Positions 31,708-42,546 of a DNA stretch of 64,000 bases are shown one piece after another. This DNA is from Streptomyces sp. NBC_01429 (GTDB lineage Bacteria; Actinomycetota; Actinomycetes; Streptomycetales; Streptomycetaceae), in contig NZ_CP109599.1 of assembly GCF_036231945.1 (NCBI RefSeq), forward strand, positions 3,752,501-3,816,500. Direction: 5' to 3'. The notes under the pieces were generated by a model, which ran no database searches, had not been told where the DNA came from, and worked only from the letters and a program-made list of their open reading frames with translations. Numbering within the stretch: position 1 is the first letter of the stretch; each line of letters begins with the position of its first letter. Made by a program: the position numbers and the translations under genes.

Positions 31708-32754
31708 ATGACTTCAACGGACACCCCTGACACCGACCCTGACGCCACCCCTGACGCCACTCCTGACACCACCCCTGACATCACCCCCGACAGCCGCAAC
31801 TCCCCGAGTCCCGCAGCCCCCGTCATGCTCGCCCTGCACCAGACGGCCCTCGGCGGCCCCGAGGTCCTGCGGCTCACCGAGCTTCCCCGGCCCGCGCCCG
31901 GCCCCGGCCAGATCCTCGTCGCCGTACACGCCGCCGGGCTCAACCCCACGGACTTCAAGCACCGCGCCCTGAGCCTCTTCCTGCCGCCCCCGCCGCTCAC
32001 CCTCGGCTGGGACGTCTCCGGCACCGTGGTGGAGACCGGCATGGGCGTCACCCTCTTCCAGCCCGGTGACGAGGTGTTCGGCATGCTGCCCTACCCGTAC
32101 GGGGCCGGTTCCCACGCCGAGTACGTGACCGGCCCCGCCCGCGCCTTCGCCGCCAAGCCCGCCGGGATCGACCACGTCGAGGCGGCCGCCCTGCCGCTGG
32201 CCGCGCTCACCGCCTGGCAGGCCCTCGTCGACACCGCGGGCCTCCGGTCCGGGCAGCGGGTGCTGATCCACGCCGCGGCCGGCGGTGTCGGTCATCTCGC
32301 CGTACAGATCGCCAAGGAGCTAGGCGCGCACGTCACCGGGACGGCGAGCGCCCCCAAGCACGACTTCCTGCGCGAGCTGGGCGCCGATGTCTGCGTCGAC
32401 CACCGCTCCGAGGACTTCACCGACACCGACGAGCGTTACGACGTCGTCCTCGACGCCCTCGGTGGGGAAACCGCCACCCGTTCCGTGAGCGTGCTCCGCC
32501 CCGGCGGCATCGTCGTCTCCCTGCTGGCGGCCGCGGCGGACACCCCGGCCGCGGCGGAGAAGGCCCAGGTCCGCGCGGTCGGCCTGCTCGTCGAGCACGA
32601 CCAGGCCGGGATGCGCGCCATCGCCGACCTCGTCGAGCGGGGCAGGCTCCGCGCCCACGTCTCCGGTACCTTCCCCCTCGCCGAAGGCGCTCGGGCCCAC
32701 GTCCAGGGGGAGACGGGGCGTACCACGGGCAAGCTGGTCATCACCGTGCGCTGA
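31708..32754 (+). CDS. NADP-dependent oxidoreductase (zinc-free MDR)
   Basis: The 348-residue enzyme has the MDR layout: VAVHAAGLNPTDFKHRAL, GWDVSGTVVETGMGVTLFQPGDEVFGM and the nucleotide motif VLIHAAAGGVGHLAVQIAKELG. The first 39 residues from ATG 31708 are mainly repeats of DATPD/DTTPD, which are unlike the family; a second start at 31825 (MLALHQTAL) would remove them. It probably reduces a quinone or enone using NADPH. The divergent GlxA-like gene is its likely regulator. Confidence 0.88.
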   Translation: MTSTDTPDTDPDATPDATPDTTPDITPDSRNSPSPAAPVMLALHQTALGGPEVLRLTELPRPAPGPGQILVAVHAAGLNPTDFKHRALSLFLPPPPLTLGWDVSGTVVETGMGVTLFQPGDEVFGMLPYPYGAGSHAEYVTGPARAFAAKPAGIDHVEAAALPLAALTAWQALVDTAGLRSGQRVLIHAAAGGVGHLAVQIAKELGAHVTGTASAPKHDFLRELGADVCVDHRSEDFTDTDERYDVVLDALGGETATRSVSVLRPGGIVVSLLAAAADTPAAAEKAQVRAVGLLVEHDQAGMRAIADLVERGRLRAHVSGTFPLAEGARAHVQGETGRTTGKLVITVR

Positions 32755-32844
32755 GTCCGTGCGCTGAGGCGGGGTGACTCACGGGGTGACTCACGAGATG
32801 GCTCAGGGGCCCGGCCCCGGTCCGAACGCCTGAGAGACGCGAAA

Positions 32845-32876
32845 GTGCGGGCCCCCGAACCACCGGGGACCCGCAC
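32845..32876. terminator. Bidirectional terminator
   Basis: A 13-bp stem (GTGCGGGCCCCCG with one weak pair) with loop AACCAC lies between the convergent oxidoreductase and purL genes. Confidence 0.75.
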
Positions 32877-32974
32877 CTTCACACTCGTAACCGCCAGGCT
32901 CCCGCGGCCGCGACCGCGACAGCGACAGCTCTCGCTATCGACGGCTCTCGCGACCGCGACCGCTGAGCCAGCCG

Positions 32975-35229
<2,255 letters not shown>

Positions 35230-35233
<4 letters not shown>

Positions 35234-35913
35234 GAGGCGCTTACCAGCTTCTTCAGGATCGAGGTGAAGAATCCGAGGCCGTCGGTACGGCCCGTACCGA
35301 TCAGCGGCTCCACGGCGTGTTCGGGGTGCGGCATCAGGCCGACGACATTGCCCGCCGCGTTGGTGACACCGGCGATGTCGCGCAGCGAGCCGTTGGGGTT
35401 GCCGTCCAGGTAGCGGAAGGCGACGCGGCCCTCGGCCTCCAGCTCGTCGAGGGTGCGCGCGTCGGCCACGTACCGGCCGTCGATGTTCTTGAGGGGTACG
35501 GAGATTTCCTGGCCCGCCGCGTAATCGGCGGTCCAGGCGGTGTCCGCGTTCTCCACGCGAAGTTTCTGATCGCGGCAGATGAAGTGCAGATGGTTGTTCC
35601 GCAGCATCGCGCCGGGGAGGAGATGCGACTCGGTGAGGATCTGGAAACCGTTGCAGATCCCGAGGACCGGCATACCGGCCTTCGCCTGCTCGATGATCGT
35701 TTCCATCACCGGCGAGAAGCGGGAGATGGCGCCCGCCCGCAGATAATCGCCGTAACTGAAACCGCCGGCCAGGACCACGGCGTCGACCTGCTTGAGATCC
35801 TTGTCGCGGTGCCACAGCTGTACGGGCTCGGCCCCGGCGATCCGGGCGGCGCGCAGGCTGTCCTGGTCGTCCAGGGTGCCGGGGAAAGTGACGACTCCGA
35901 TACGAGAAGTCAC
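35230..35913 (-). CDS. purQ: Phosphoribosylformylglycinamidine synthase subunit PurQ
   Basis: A 227-residue class I glutamine amidotransferase that feeds ammonia to PurL. The nucleophile Cys87 is in VLGICNGFQIL, and the His-Glu pair is in GLMPHPEHA. The GTG start overlaps the purS stop (GTGA), and the end overlaps purL, so the three subunits are made in step. Confidence 0.97.
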
Positions 35914-36161
35914 TTCGACTCCTCGACCTTCACGACGAAGTCCTCGATCACGGTGTTGGCGAGAAAGGTTTCGGCCATCTCGTGGATACGGGCGAGAGCG
36001 GCCTCGTCGACCGGCCCCGCCACCTCCAGCTCGAAGCGCTTCCCCTGACGGACGTCGGCGATGGACTCGAAGCCCAGGCGAGGCAGTGCGCGCTGCACGG
36101 CCTGTCCCTGCGGGTCGAGGATCTCCGGCTTGAGCATGACGTCGACTACGACGCGTGCCAC
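35910..36161 (-). CDS. purS: Phosphoribosylformylglycinamidine synthase subunit PurS
   Basis: The 83-residue product (VARVVVDVMLKPEILDPQGQAVQRAL..ADVRQGKRFEL) is the small bridging subunit that holds PurQ to PurL. GTG 36161 follows GGGAG at proper spacing and gives the usual length. It is the first gene of purSQL. Confidence 0.95.
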   Translation of the reverse strand: MARVVVDVMLKPEILDPQGQAVQRALPRLGFESIADVRQGKRFELEVAGPVDEAALARIHEMAETFLANTVIEDFVVKVEESK

Positions 36162-36326
36162 TGGCACTCCCGGTGGTGTGGTGCGGCTGGTTCTCGCTGC
36201 TGCGCTCTGCGGCGTTGCAGGTGCGGCTGCTGCGGCGTGCTTGCTGCGTTTGCTGCTGCGTACTTGCTGCGTTCCGCGGGGAATCCCGCAGACCCCCCGA
36301 GGTACCTCAGCGTACCCGCCCGAAAA

Positions 36327-36342
36327 ATCTACGCGAGTAGAT
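36327..36342. promoter_or_regulatory. Inverted repeat ATCTACGCGAGTAGAT
   Basis: Six-base perfect arms around GCGA, 166 bases upstream of purS. It is a candidate operator for the purSQL promoter. Confidence 0.45.
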
Positions 36343-36445
36343 ATGTTCCGGCGGACACCAGGAAAAATCCAGGAAAAAAACTCGCGCACCCCATTGCCGC
36401 GTGACACGCTGATGCAATTGGCTGGGCTTCACAATATGACGTCCA

Positions 36446-36469
36446 CCGCTGTACAAAGGAATACAGCGG
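36446..36469. promoter_or_regulatory. Inverted repeat upstream of lsr2
   Basis: Perfect 8-base arms CCGCTGTA and TACAGCGG with an 8-base loop, 132 bases before lsr2. It can be an operator or a leader hairpin. Confidence 0.45.
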
Positions 36470-36600
36470 AAAACAGTATTGCCCCATAACAGCCGGAAGG
36501 CCGGTATCGCCGCACGTCAGCGCGGATCCCGTACGTCCTCGTACATCTCGGATCCGGCACATGTCGGGCACGGCGGTACCGCAAGAAAGGACCGATATCC

Positions 36601-36936
36601 GTGGCGCAGCGTGTTGTGGTCACACTCTCCGACGACATCGAGGGTGGAGAAGCGTCGGAAACGGTCACCTTCGGACTGGACGGGAACTCGTACGAGATCG
36701 ACCTCAATCCCGTCAACGCGAAGAAACTGCGGAAGGCCCTCGCCCCGTTCATGGCGGCAGGCCGAAAGCAGACAAATGCCAGCAAGCACGGCAAGATCCG
36801 CACAACCTACCGGCACACCGCCCTCGCCCCCGACGCGGCGGCGGTCCGCGCCTGGGCGCAGGCGCACAAGCTGGAGGTGCCGGCCAGGGGCCGGATCCCC
36901 AAGCGGGTCTACGAGGCGTTCCGCGAGGCCAGTTGA
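36601..36936 (+). CDS. lsr2: Lsr2 nucleoid-associated protein
   Basis: The 111-residue H-NS-like xenogeneic silencer has the N-terminal dimer domain (AQRVVVTLSDDIEGGEASETVTFGLDGNSYEIDL) and the C-terminal AT-hook-like DNA-binding core with R96-G-R98 in ARGRIPKRVYEAF. It bridges AT-rich DNA and silences acquired genes. GTG 36601 follows AAAGGA. Confidence 0.95.
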   Translation: MAQRVVVTLSDDIEGGEASETVTFGLDGNSYEIDLNPVNAKKLRKALAPFMAAGRKQTNASKHGKIRTTYRHTALAPDAAAVRAWAQAHKLEVPARGRIPKRVYEAFREAS

Positions 36937-37122
36937 GCCGATGGAGGGCTCCGGGAGACGGTCGGGGGGCGGTCGGGCCGGGCAGCCGGGACGGCGGCCG
37001 GAGGCGGTCGGGGGTGGTCGAGCGACGCGGTCCGCAGCCGAGTTGCCAACCACCCCCATTGATCCGCTAGAGTTTGGAACACGCCGAGGGGCAAGGCCGA
37101 AAAGCCAAAACCCGGGCAGCGT

Positions 37123-37194
37123 GCGGGTGTAGTTCAGTAGTAGAACGCCCCCTTTCCAAGGGGGAGGCGCAGTGTGCAATTCCTGTCACCCGCT
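37123..37194 (+). tRNA. tRNA-Gly(TCC)
   Basis: A 72-base cloverleaf: acceptor GCGGGTG pairs with CACCCGC, T-arm with GTGCAATTCC, and anticodon loop TTTCCAA with TCC at 37155-37157. CCA is not encoded. A -10 box TAGAGT lies at 37068-37073. Confidence 0.95.
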
Positions 37195-37258
37195 CTACAT
37201 CGCTCTCCGGTCCGAATGGATCAGGTAGAGTGGTGCCGCATCGTTCAGACGATGCAGT

Positions 37259-37331
37259 GCGGACGTAGCTCAGTTGGTAGAGCGCAACCTTGCCAAGGTT
37301 GAGGTCGCCAGTTCGAACCTGGTCGTCCGCT
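37259..37331 (+). tRNA. tRNA-Gly(GCC), copy 1
   Basis: A 73-base cloverleaf with acceptor GCGGACG, T-loop GTTCGAA and anticodon GCC at 37292-37294. It is identical to the copy at 41328. A TAGAGT box is at 37226-37231; it may also be co-transcribed with the tRNA-Gly just upstream. Confidence 0.97.
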
Positions 37332-37339
37332 CAGAGAGA

Positions 37340-37370
37340 GAAGGCCCCGGTCCACTGGACCGGGGCCTTC
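37340..37370 (+). terminator. Terminator after tRNA-Gly copy 1
   Basis: A 13-14 bp stem built on AAGGCCCCGGTCC with a 3-base loop, followed by TTC. Confidence 0.85.
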
Positions 37371-37444
37371 TTCGTGCTCGGTCTTCGTGCTCGGTCCTCG
37401 GTGCGGTGTTACGAGGCAGATCACTCCCAAGACGCGACACTCCC

Positions 37445-37460
37445 GATGACAAATGTCATC
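37445..37460. promoter_or_regulatory. Palindrome GATGACAAATGTCATC before ABC operon
   Basis: Perfect 7-base arms GATGACA/TGTCATC, with a further GATGACA half-site at 37467-37473. It lies 57 bases before the ABC gene. The operon encodes its own response regulator, the likely binder. Confidence 0.6.
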
Positions 37461-37516
37461 GCGGGCGATGACAGCCCGCACTGCCTCACCGCCCCTCCCG
37501 CCGGAAGGCTGGAGGC

Positions 37517-38449
37517 ATGACTCAGACAACGGGCGGCCAGGTAATCGATGTCGACGGGCTGCGGCGCGGCTACGCCGGTGGCTACACGGCGGTGGACGGC
37601 ATCTCGTTCTCCGTGGCGCGCGGCGAGCTGTTCGCGCTCCTCGGCACGAACGGCGCGGGCAAGACCTCCACCGTCGAAGTGCTGGAGGGCCTCGCCAGTC
37701 CCGACGGCGGCGCGGTACGGGTGCTGGGCCACGACCCGTACCGCGAGCGGGCCGTCGTACGCCCCCGGGTGGGCGTGATGCTCCAGGAGGGCGGCTTCCC
37801 CTCCGATCTGACGGTCGCCGAGACCGTACGGATGTGCGCGGGGTGCACCAGCGGCGCCCGGCCGACCGACGAGGCGCTCGGCCTGGTCGGGCTCACCAAG
37901 CGGGCCGGAGTACGGGTCAAGCAGCTCTCCGGGGGCGAACGGCGGCGCCTCGACCTGGCGCTCGCGCTCCTCGGCCGGCCCGAGGTGCTCTTCCTCGACG
38001 AGCCGACGACGGGTCTGGACGCCGAAGGCCGCCGCGACACCTGGGAGTTGGTGCGCGAACTACGGAACGAGGGGACCACCGTGCTGCTGACCACGCACTA
38101 CCTGGAAGAGGCCGAGTCGCTCGCCGACCGGCTGGCGATCATGGACCAGGGCCGGATCGTGGCGTCCGGGACGCCGTCGGAGGTGACCGCGAGCCGACCG
38201 GGCCGCATCCGCTTCGCGCTTCCCGAGGATGTCCCCGCCGGGCGGCTGCCGCTCTCGCTGCGGGCGGGGGCGGACGGCAGGCGGGTCGAGATCCGTACCC
38301 ATCAGGTCCAGCGGGATCTGGGTGAACTCCTGCGGTGGGCCGCGGAGTCCGGGGTGGAACTGGAGGCGCTGGACGCGCGGTCGGCGACGCTCGAAGAGGC
38401 GTTCCTCGACATCGCGGCACGGAGCGGAGAGACGGTGGGAGCCCGATGA
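37517..38449 (+). CDS. ABC transporter ATP-binding protein
   Basis: The 310-residue ATPase has Walker A GTNGAGKT (43-50), signature LSGGE (137-141) and Walker B VLFLDEP (about 157-163), then a C-terminal extension typical of the daunorubicin-resistance (DrrA)/NatA type. It powers the permease encoded next. GGAGG-like purines precede ATG 37517. Confidence 0.95.
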   Translation: MTQTTGGQVIDVDGLRRGYAGGYTAVDGISFSVARGELFALLGTNGAGKTSTVEVLEGLASPDGGAVRVLGHDPYRERAVVRPRVGVMLQEGGFPSDLTVAETVRMCAGCTSGARPTDEALGLVGLTKRAGVRVKQLSGGERRRLDLALALLGRPEVLFLDEPTTGLDAEGRRDTWELVRELRNEGTTVLLTTHYLEEAESLADRLAIMDQGRIVASGTPSEVTASRPGRIRFALPEDVPAGRLPLSLRAGADGRRVEIRTHQVQRDLGELLRWAAESGVELEALDARSATLEEAFLDIAARSGETVGAR

Positions 38450-39261
38450 GTACGACAGAGGCCCGCGTCGGCGGGACCGCCAGGACCGACGGCGGAGCCA
38501 GCACCCCGCTCGGCCGGCTGAAGGCGCTCGGGCAGGCCGAGTACACGCTGCTCATCAGGAACAGGACGGCGCTGTTCGCCGGGCTGCTCGTGCCCGTCGC
38601 GATGATCGGCGCCATCAAGACGTCGATCGGGCAGGTCGACCTCGGCGGGACCGGGCTCAGCACCATCGAGGTGGCGATGGTCGGCAGCATCGGCATGGTG
38701 CTGGTCATGGCCGTCTACGCCAACCTCGCCTCCGCGTACACGTCCCGGCGCGAGGACCTGGTGCTCAAGCGGCTCCGTACGGTCGAGGCCGCCGACCACG
38801 AGATCCTCGCCGGTACCGCGCTGCCCGCCGTCGCGCTCGCCTTCGTACAGGCCGCCGTGATGATCGCGGGCGGGGTCGCGCTCCTCGACGTACGGGCGCC
38901 CCGGCAGCCGCTGCTGCTGGTCGCCGGGCTGCTGGCCGGTCTGGTGCTGCTGGCCATGCTGGGGGCGGTGACCTCGGCCTTCACCCGTACCGTGGAGAGC
39001 GCCCAGCTCACCACCATGCCGCTGTTCCTGCTGTCGGTGATGGGATCGGGGCTCTTCGTCCCGCTGGACATCTTCCCCGACCGGGTGGCGGCGGTCTGCG
39101 AGCTGCTGCCGATGACCGGGGTCATGACCCTGATCAGGGCGGGCTGGCTGGGCGGGATCGAGGGGCTCGAGGTGCTGCGGGCGGGTCTGACGGCCCTGGT
39201 CTGGATCGCGCTCGCCCTGTTTGCTGTACGGAAGTGGTTCCGCTGGGAGCCCAGGCGGTAG
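38446..39261 (+). CDS. ABC-2 type transporter permease
   Basis: The 271-residue protein has six membrane segments of the ABC-2 type (for example FAGLLVPVAMIGAIKTSIG, MVLVMAVYANLASAY, LVAGLLAGLVLLAMLGAVTSAF, MPLFLLSVMGSGLFVPLDIF). ATG 38446 overlaps the ATPase stop by ATGA. With the ATPase it forms an exporter, perhaps for lipids or a drug, as for DesK/DesR-linked ABC sets. Confidence 0.92.
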   Translation: MSTTEARVGGTARTDGGASTPLGRLKALGQAEYTLLIRNRTALFAGLLVPVAMIGAIKTSIGQVDLGGTGLSTIEVAMVGSIGMVLVMAVYANLASAYTSRREDLVLKRLRTVEAADHEILAGTALPAVALAFVQAAVMIAGGVALLDVRAPRQPLLLVAGLLAGLVLLAMLGAVTSAFTRTVESAQLTTMPLFLLSVMGSGLFVPLDIFPDRVAAVCELLPMTGVMTLIRAGWLGGIEGLEVLRAGLTALVWIALALFAVRKWFRWEPRR

Positions 39262-39317
39262 GCAGGCGAGCGGCACGGCAACGGCACGGCAAACGGCGCG
39301 TGGAAGGAAGGAGTGAG

Positions 39318-40670
39318 ATGTCCGGACTGACGGACTGGTGGCACCGGAAGAGCAAGCCGGTGAAGGTCGAGCTGTACACCCGCTGGTCGTTCCACTCCTT
39401 CGTGGCCATGGAGATCGCGCTGTCCGGCATTCCCATGCTCCGCTCGGCCGTGCTGAACGGCGAGTGGCCGACCGGCCTCTGCCTGTTCCTGCTGGTCTGC
39501 GCGCACGCGGCACTCTGCGGTGTCATGTCGTCGCGAGCCCTGGACTGGCGGCTCGGCCGGGGCGAGCAGCCCGTACGGCTGGTCGTGGCCGTGGCGGCGC
39601 TGACCCTGGCGGGTCTCTTCGCCTTCCTCGCGCTGCGCTCGACCGGCACCGTCCTGTTCGACGGCGGCGCCATCTACCTGGTGACCGGCCTCGCGGGGTT
39701 CGGCACCGCGACGGCTTCCCTGGTCCTGCCCAGAGCGGCGCACACGCGATACGCCCTGCTCGGGGTGACGGCGGTCGTGTCGGCGGCCGGGCTGCTGCTC
39801 GGGCTGGCGACGCCCGAGATCATCGCCAACGCGGTGGGCATCCTCATCACCGGAGCGTTCTTCATCTTCGCGTACGGCTTCTCGGTCTGGCTGCTCAAAG
39901 CCGTCTGGGACCTCGACACGGCGCGTGAACTACAGACCCGCCTCGCGGTCGCCGAAGAACGCCTCCGGTTCGGCCGCGACATGCACGACGTCATGGGCAG
40001 GAACCTCGCGGTGATCGCGCTCAAGAGCGAACTGGCGGTCCAGCTCGCCGAGCGCGGCAGGCCGGAGGCCATCGCCCAGATGACCGAGGTGCAGCGGATC
40101 GCGCGGGAGTCACAGCGGGAGGTGCGGGACGTCGTGCGCGGCTACCGGGAGGCGGACCTCCACACCGAACTGGACGGCGCCCGCGGGGTCCTGGCGGCGG
40201 CCGGCATCGACTGCCGGATCGAGGAGGAGACCGCCGCTCCCCTGCCCGCCGAGGTGCAGTCGGCCCTGGGCTGGGTCGTGCGGGAGGCGACGACGAACGT
40301 ACTGCGGCACGGGGACGCGCGGCGCTGCACCGTACGGCTGTCGGCGCCGGAGGGCGGCGGCGGGGCGGTGCTGACAGTGGAGAACGACGGGGTGCCGGAC
40401 CCGGCCGACGGCGCACCTTCCCGGCACGGCTCCGGGCTCGCCGGGCTGCGGGAGCGGCTGGCGGCGCTGGACGGGACGCTGGAGGCGGGGGTGGCGGAGG
40501 ACGGCTGCTTCCGGCTGACGGCACGGGTGCCGCTGCCCCGGGCCGCACCGACGACCGGCCGCACTGCGTCCACGCCTCGGTCCGTGTCGGCGACGGCGAC
40601 GGCATCAGCGAAGGCATCAGCGACGGCGCATCGGTCCGTATCCGCTCTCAACGACGAGATGACGCCATGA
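39318..40670 (+). CDS. DesK/LiaS-type sensor histidine kinase
   Basis: A 450-residue kinase with several N-terminal membrane segments (residues about 25-190) and a HisKA_3 dimerisation domain with His223 in FGRDMHDVMGRNLAVIALK, then the ATPase domain (VREATTNVLRHG, DGAPSRHGSGLAGLRERLAALDG). This resembles sensors of membrane state. The C-terminal tail (about 45 residues) is Ala/Thr/Ser-rich. ATG 39318 follows AAGGAG. It overlaps the response regulator by ATGA. Confidence 0.93.
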   Translation: MSGLTDWWHRKSKPVKVELYTRWSFHSFVAMEIALSGIPMLRSAVLNGEWPTGLCLFLLVCAHAALCGVMSSRALDWRLGRGEQPVRLVVAVAALTLAGLFAFLALRSTGTVLFDGGAIYLVTGLAGFGTATASLVLPRAAHTRYALLGVTAVVSAAGLLLGLATPEIIANAVGILITGAFFIFAYGFSVWLLKAVWDLDTARELQTRLAVAEERLRFGRDMHDVMGRNLAVIALKSELAVQLAERGRPEAIAQMTEVQRIARESQREVRDVVRGYREADLHTELDGARGVLAAAGIDCRIEEETAAPLPAEVQSALGWVVREATTNVLRHGDARRCTVRLSAPEGGGGAVLTVENDGVPDPADGAPSRHGSGLAGLRERLAALDGTLEAGVAEDGCFRLTARVPLPRAAPTTGRTASTPRSVSATATASAKASATAHRSVSALNDEMTP

Positions 40671-41305
40671 CCACATCACCATCACCATCGTCGCCATCAC
40701 CTGTACGGGTTCTCCTCGCCGACGACGAGCACCTGATCCGGGGCGCGCTCGCCGCGCTGCTCGCCCTCGAAGACGATCTTCTGGTGGTCGCCGAGGCGGC
40801 CTCCGGGCCCGAGGCGCTCGCGATGGCGCTGGCGCACCGCCCCGATGTGGCCGTACTGGATCTCCAGATGCCGGGGGCGGACGGTGTGAAAGTCGCCACA
40901 TCGCTCCGTACCGAACTGCCCGGCTGCCGGACGATGATCGTGACGAGCCACGGCAGACCCGGCCATCTGAAACGGGCGCTGGCGGCGGGCGTGCGGGGGT
41001 TCGTGCCCAAGACGGTCAGCGCGCGGCGGCTCGCCGAGATCATCCGCGCGGTGCACGCCGGAAGCCGTTTCATCGACCCGGAGTTGGCGGCGGACGCGAT
41101 CTCCGCCGGGGACTCGCCGCTGACCGCGCGCGAGGCCGAGGTGCTGGAGCTGGCGGCTGACGGCGCGCCGATCGCGGAGATCGCGGAACGCGCCTCGCTG
41201 TCGCAGGGGACCGTACGGAACTACTTGTCGTCCGCCGCCTCCAAGCTGGGCGCCGAGAACCGGCACACGGCGGTGCGTCTCGCACAGCGCCGGGGTTGGG
41301 TATAG
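40667..41305 (+). CDS. DesR/NarL-type response regulator
   Basis: The 212-residue regulator has an N-terminal receiver domain with Asp65 in DVAVLDLQMPG, acidic pocket Asp19-Asp20 and a C-terminal LuxR helix-turn-helix (LTAREAEVLELAADGAPIAEIAERASLSQGTVRNYLSSAASKLGAENR). It is co-translated with the kinase. It likely binds the palindrome at 37445-37460 and switches the ABC operon. Confidence 0.95.
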   Translation: MTTSPSPSSPSPVRVLLADDEHLIRGALAALLALEDDLLVVAEAASGPEALAMALAHRPDVAVLDLQMPGADGVKVATSLRTELPGCRTMIVTSHGRPGHLKRALAAGVRGFVPKTVSARRLAEIIRAVHAGSRFIDPELAADAISAGDSPLTAREAEVLELAADGAPIAEIAERASLSQGTVRNYLSSAASKLGAENRHTAVRLAQRRGWV

Positions 41306-41306
41306 T
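41301..41306 (+). promoter_or_regulatory. -10 box TATAGT of tRNA-Gly copy 2
   Basis: TATAGT overlaps the stop codon (TAG 41303-41305) of the response regulator, 22 bases before the tRNA. No clear -35 is seen. Confidence 0.4.
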
Positions 41307-41327
41307 TGGCGTCGCGCCACGGCGCAT

Positions 41328-41400
41328 GCGGACGTAGCTCAGTTGGTAGAGCGCAACCTTGCCAAGGTTGAGGTCGCCAGTTCGAACCTGGTCGTCCGCT
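41328..41400 (+). tRNA. tRNA-Gly(GCC), copy 2
   Basis: A 73-base cloverleaf with anticodon GCC at 41361-41363, identical to copy 1 at 37259-37331. Its downstream terminator is a variant of that copy. Confidence 0.97.
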
Positions 41401-41407
41401 CAGAGAA

Positions 41408-41440
41408 AGAAGCCCCCGGTCCAGTGGACCGGGGGCTTCT
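41408..41440. terminator. Terminator for tRNA-Gly copy 2 and purC
   Basis: A 15-bp perfect stem (AGAAGCCCCCGGTCC arm) with loop AGT, then TTC. It lies between the tRNA end and the purC stop on the other strand. Confidence 0.85.
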
Positions 41441-41470
41441 TCGTGTCTGTCTCCAGTGACCCTCGTGTCT

Positions 41471-42385
41471 CTAGTGCCAGGGAGTGCCGGTGAGGAGTTC
41501 GTACGCCTCCACGTACTTCGCGCGCGTCGCGTCCACGATCTCCCGCGGCAGCGGGGGCGGCGGCTGCTCGCTCCGGCGGTCCCAGCCGGAGGCGGGCGAG
41601 GTCAGCCAGTCGCGTACGTACTGCTTGTCGTACGACGGCTGCGCGTGACCCGGCTCCCAGCTCGCGGCGGGCCAGAAGCGCGACGAGTCGGGGGTCAGCA
41701 CCTCGTCGGCGATCACCAGCCGGTCGTTGCCATCGGCGTCGCGGTCGAAGCCGAACTCGAACTTCGTGTCGGCGAGGATGATCCCCCGCTCGCGCGCGAT
41801 GTCCCGGGCCCTGCCGTACACGTCGAGGGTCGTCCGGCGCAGCAGGGCGGCCTCCTCCGTGCCGACCTGGTGGGCCACCACCTCGTACGACACGTTCTCG
41901 TCGTGGTCGCCGACGTCCGCCTTGGTGGCGGGGGTGAAGATCGGGGCGGGCAGCTCGGAGCCGTCCGTGAGCCCTTCGGGCAGCGCGAGACCGCAGACGG
42001 TGCGGGACTGCTCGTACTCCACGAGCCCCGAGCCCGTGAGGTAGCCGCGGGCCACGCACTCGACCGGGACCATCCGCAGCGAGCGGCAGACGAGGGTGCG
42101 GCCCGCCCAGTCGGCGGGAGCGCCGGCCGGGACGTCGGTGGAGATGACATGGTGCGGTACGAGGTCGGTGAGCTGGTCGAACCACCAGAGCGAGAGCTGG
42201 GTGAGGACCCGGCCCTTGTCGGGGATTTCGCTGGGCAGCACCCAGTCGTACGCGGACATGCGGTCGCTGGCGACCATCACGAGGTCGCCCGCCTCGTTGC
42301 GGTACAGATCGCGCACCTTGCCGGTGTGGATGTGCACCAGACCCGGCACCTGAAGGGGCTCGGGCTTTTCTACGAATCCGGACAC
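41471..42385 (-). CDS. purC: Phosphoribosylaminoimidazolesuccinocarboxamide synthase
   Basis: The 304-residue SAICAR synthetase joins CAIR and aspartate with ATP, step eight of purine synthesis. Motifs include HTGKVRDLYR, VASDRMSAYDWVLPSEIPDKGRVL, ECVARGYLTGSG and DTKFEFG. GTG 42385 follows GGAGGAACC. It is about 5.3 kb from purSQL in the same direction, so not in that operon. Confidence 0.96.
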   Translation of the reverse strand: MSGFVEKPEPLQVPGLVHIHTGKVRDLYRNEAGDLVMVASDRMSAYDWVLPSEIPDKGRVLTQLSLWWFDQLTDLVPHHVISTDVPAGAPADWAGRTLVCRSLRMVPVECVARGYLTGSGLVEYEQSRTVCGLALPEGLTDGSELPAPIFTPATKADVGDHDENVSYEVVAHQVGTEEAALLRRTTLDVYGRARDIARERGIILADTKFEFGFDRDADGNDRLVIADEVLTPDSSRFWPAASWEPGHAQPSYDKQYVRDWLTSPASGWDRRSEQPPPPLPREIVDATRAKYVEAYELLTGTPWH

Positions 42386-42546
42386 GGTTCCTCCCCGTGG
42401 TTCTGTCCGATCTGAGAGATCGCGTCGATTCTCCCGTATGCCGGAAGTCCCAGCTCGCAGGGGTGGGGCGTGACTCGTTGTGCGGGGCTCCCCGAGGGCT
42501 GGGTGGCTGCTCGGGCCAGGGGCTCCTAAGGCGCGGGGGCGCTGGG

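Larger units (their letters stand above)
36162..36600. other. Divergent intergenic region purS-lsr2
   Basis: The 439 bases hold GCTGC-type short repeats (about 36185-36270) near purS, a perfect inverted repeat ATCTACGCGAGTAGAT (36327-36342), an AT-rich island (36360-36480) and a second inverted repeat near lsr2 (36446-36469). No gene is seen. The AT-rich part is where the promoters should lie and could itself bind Lsr2. Confidence 0.6.
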
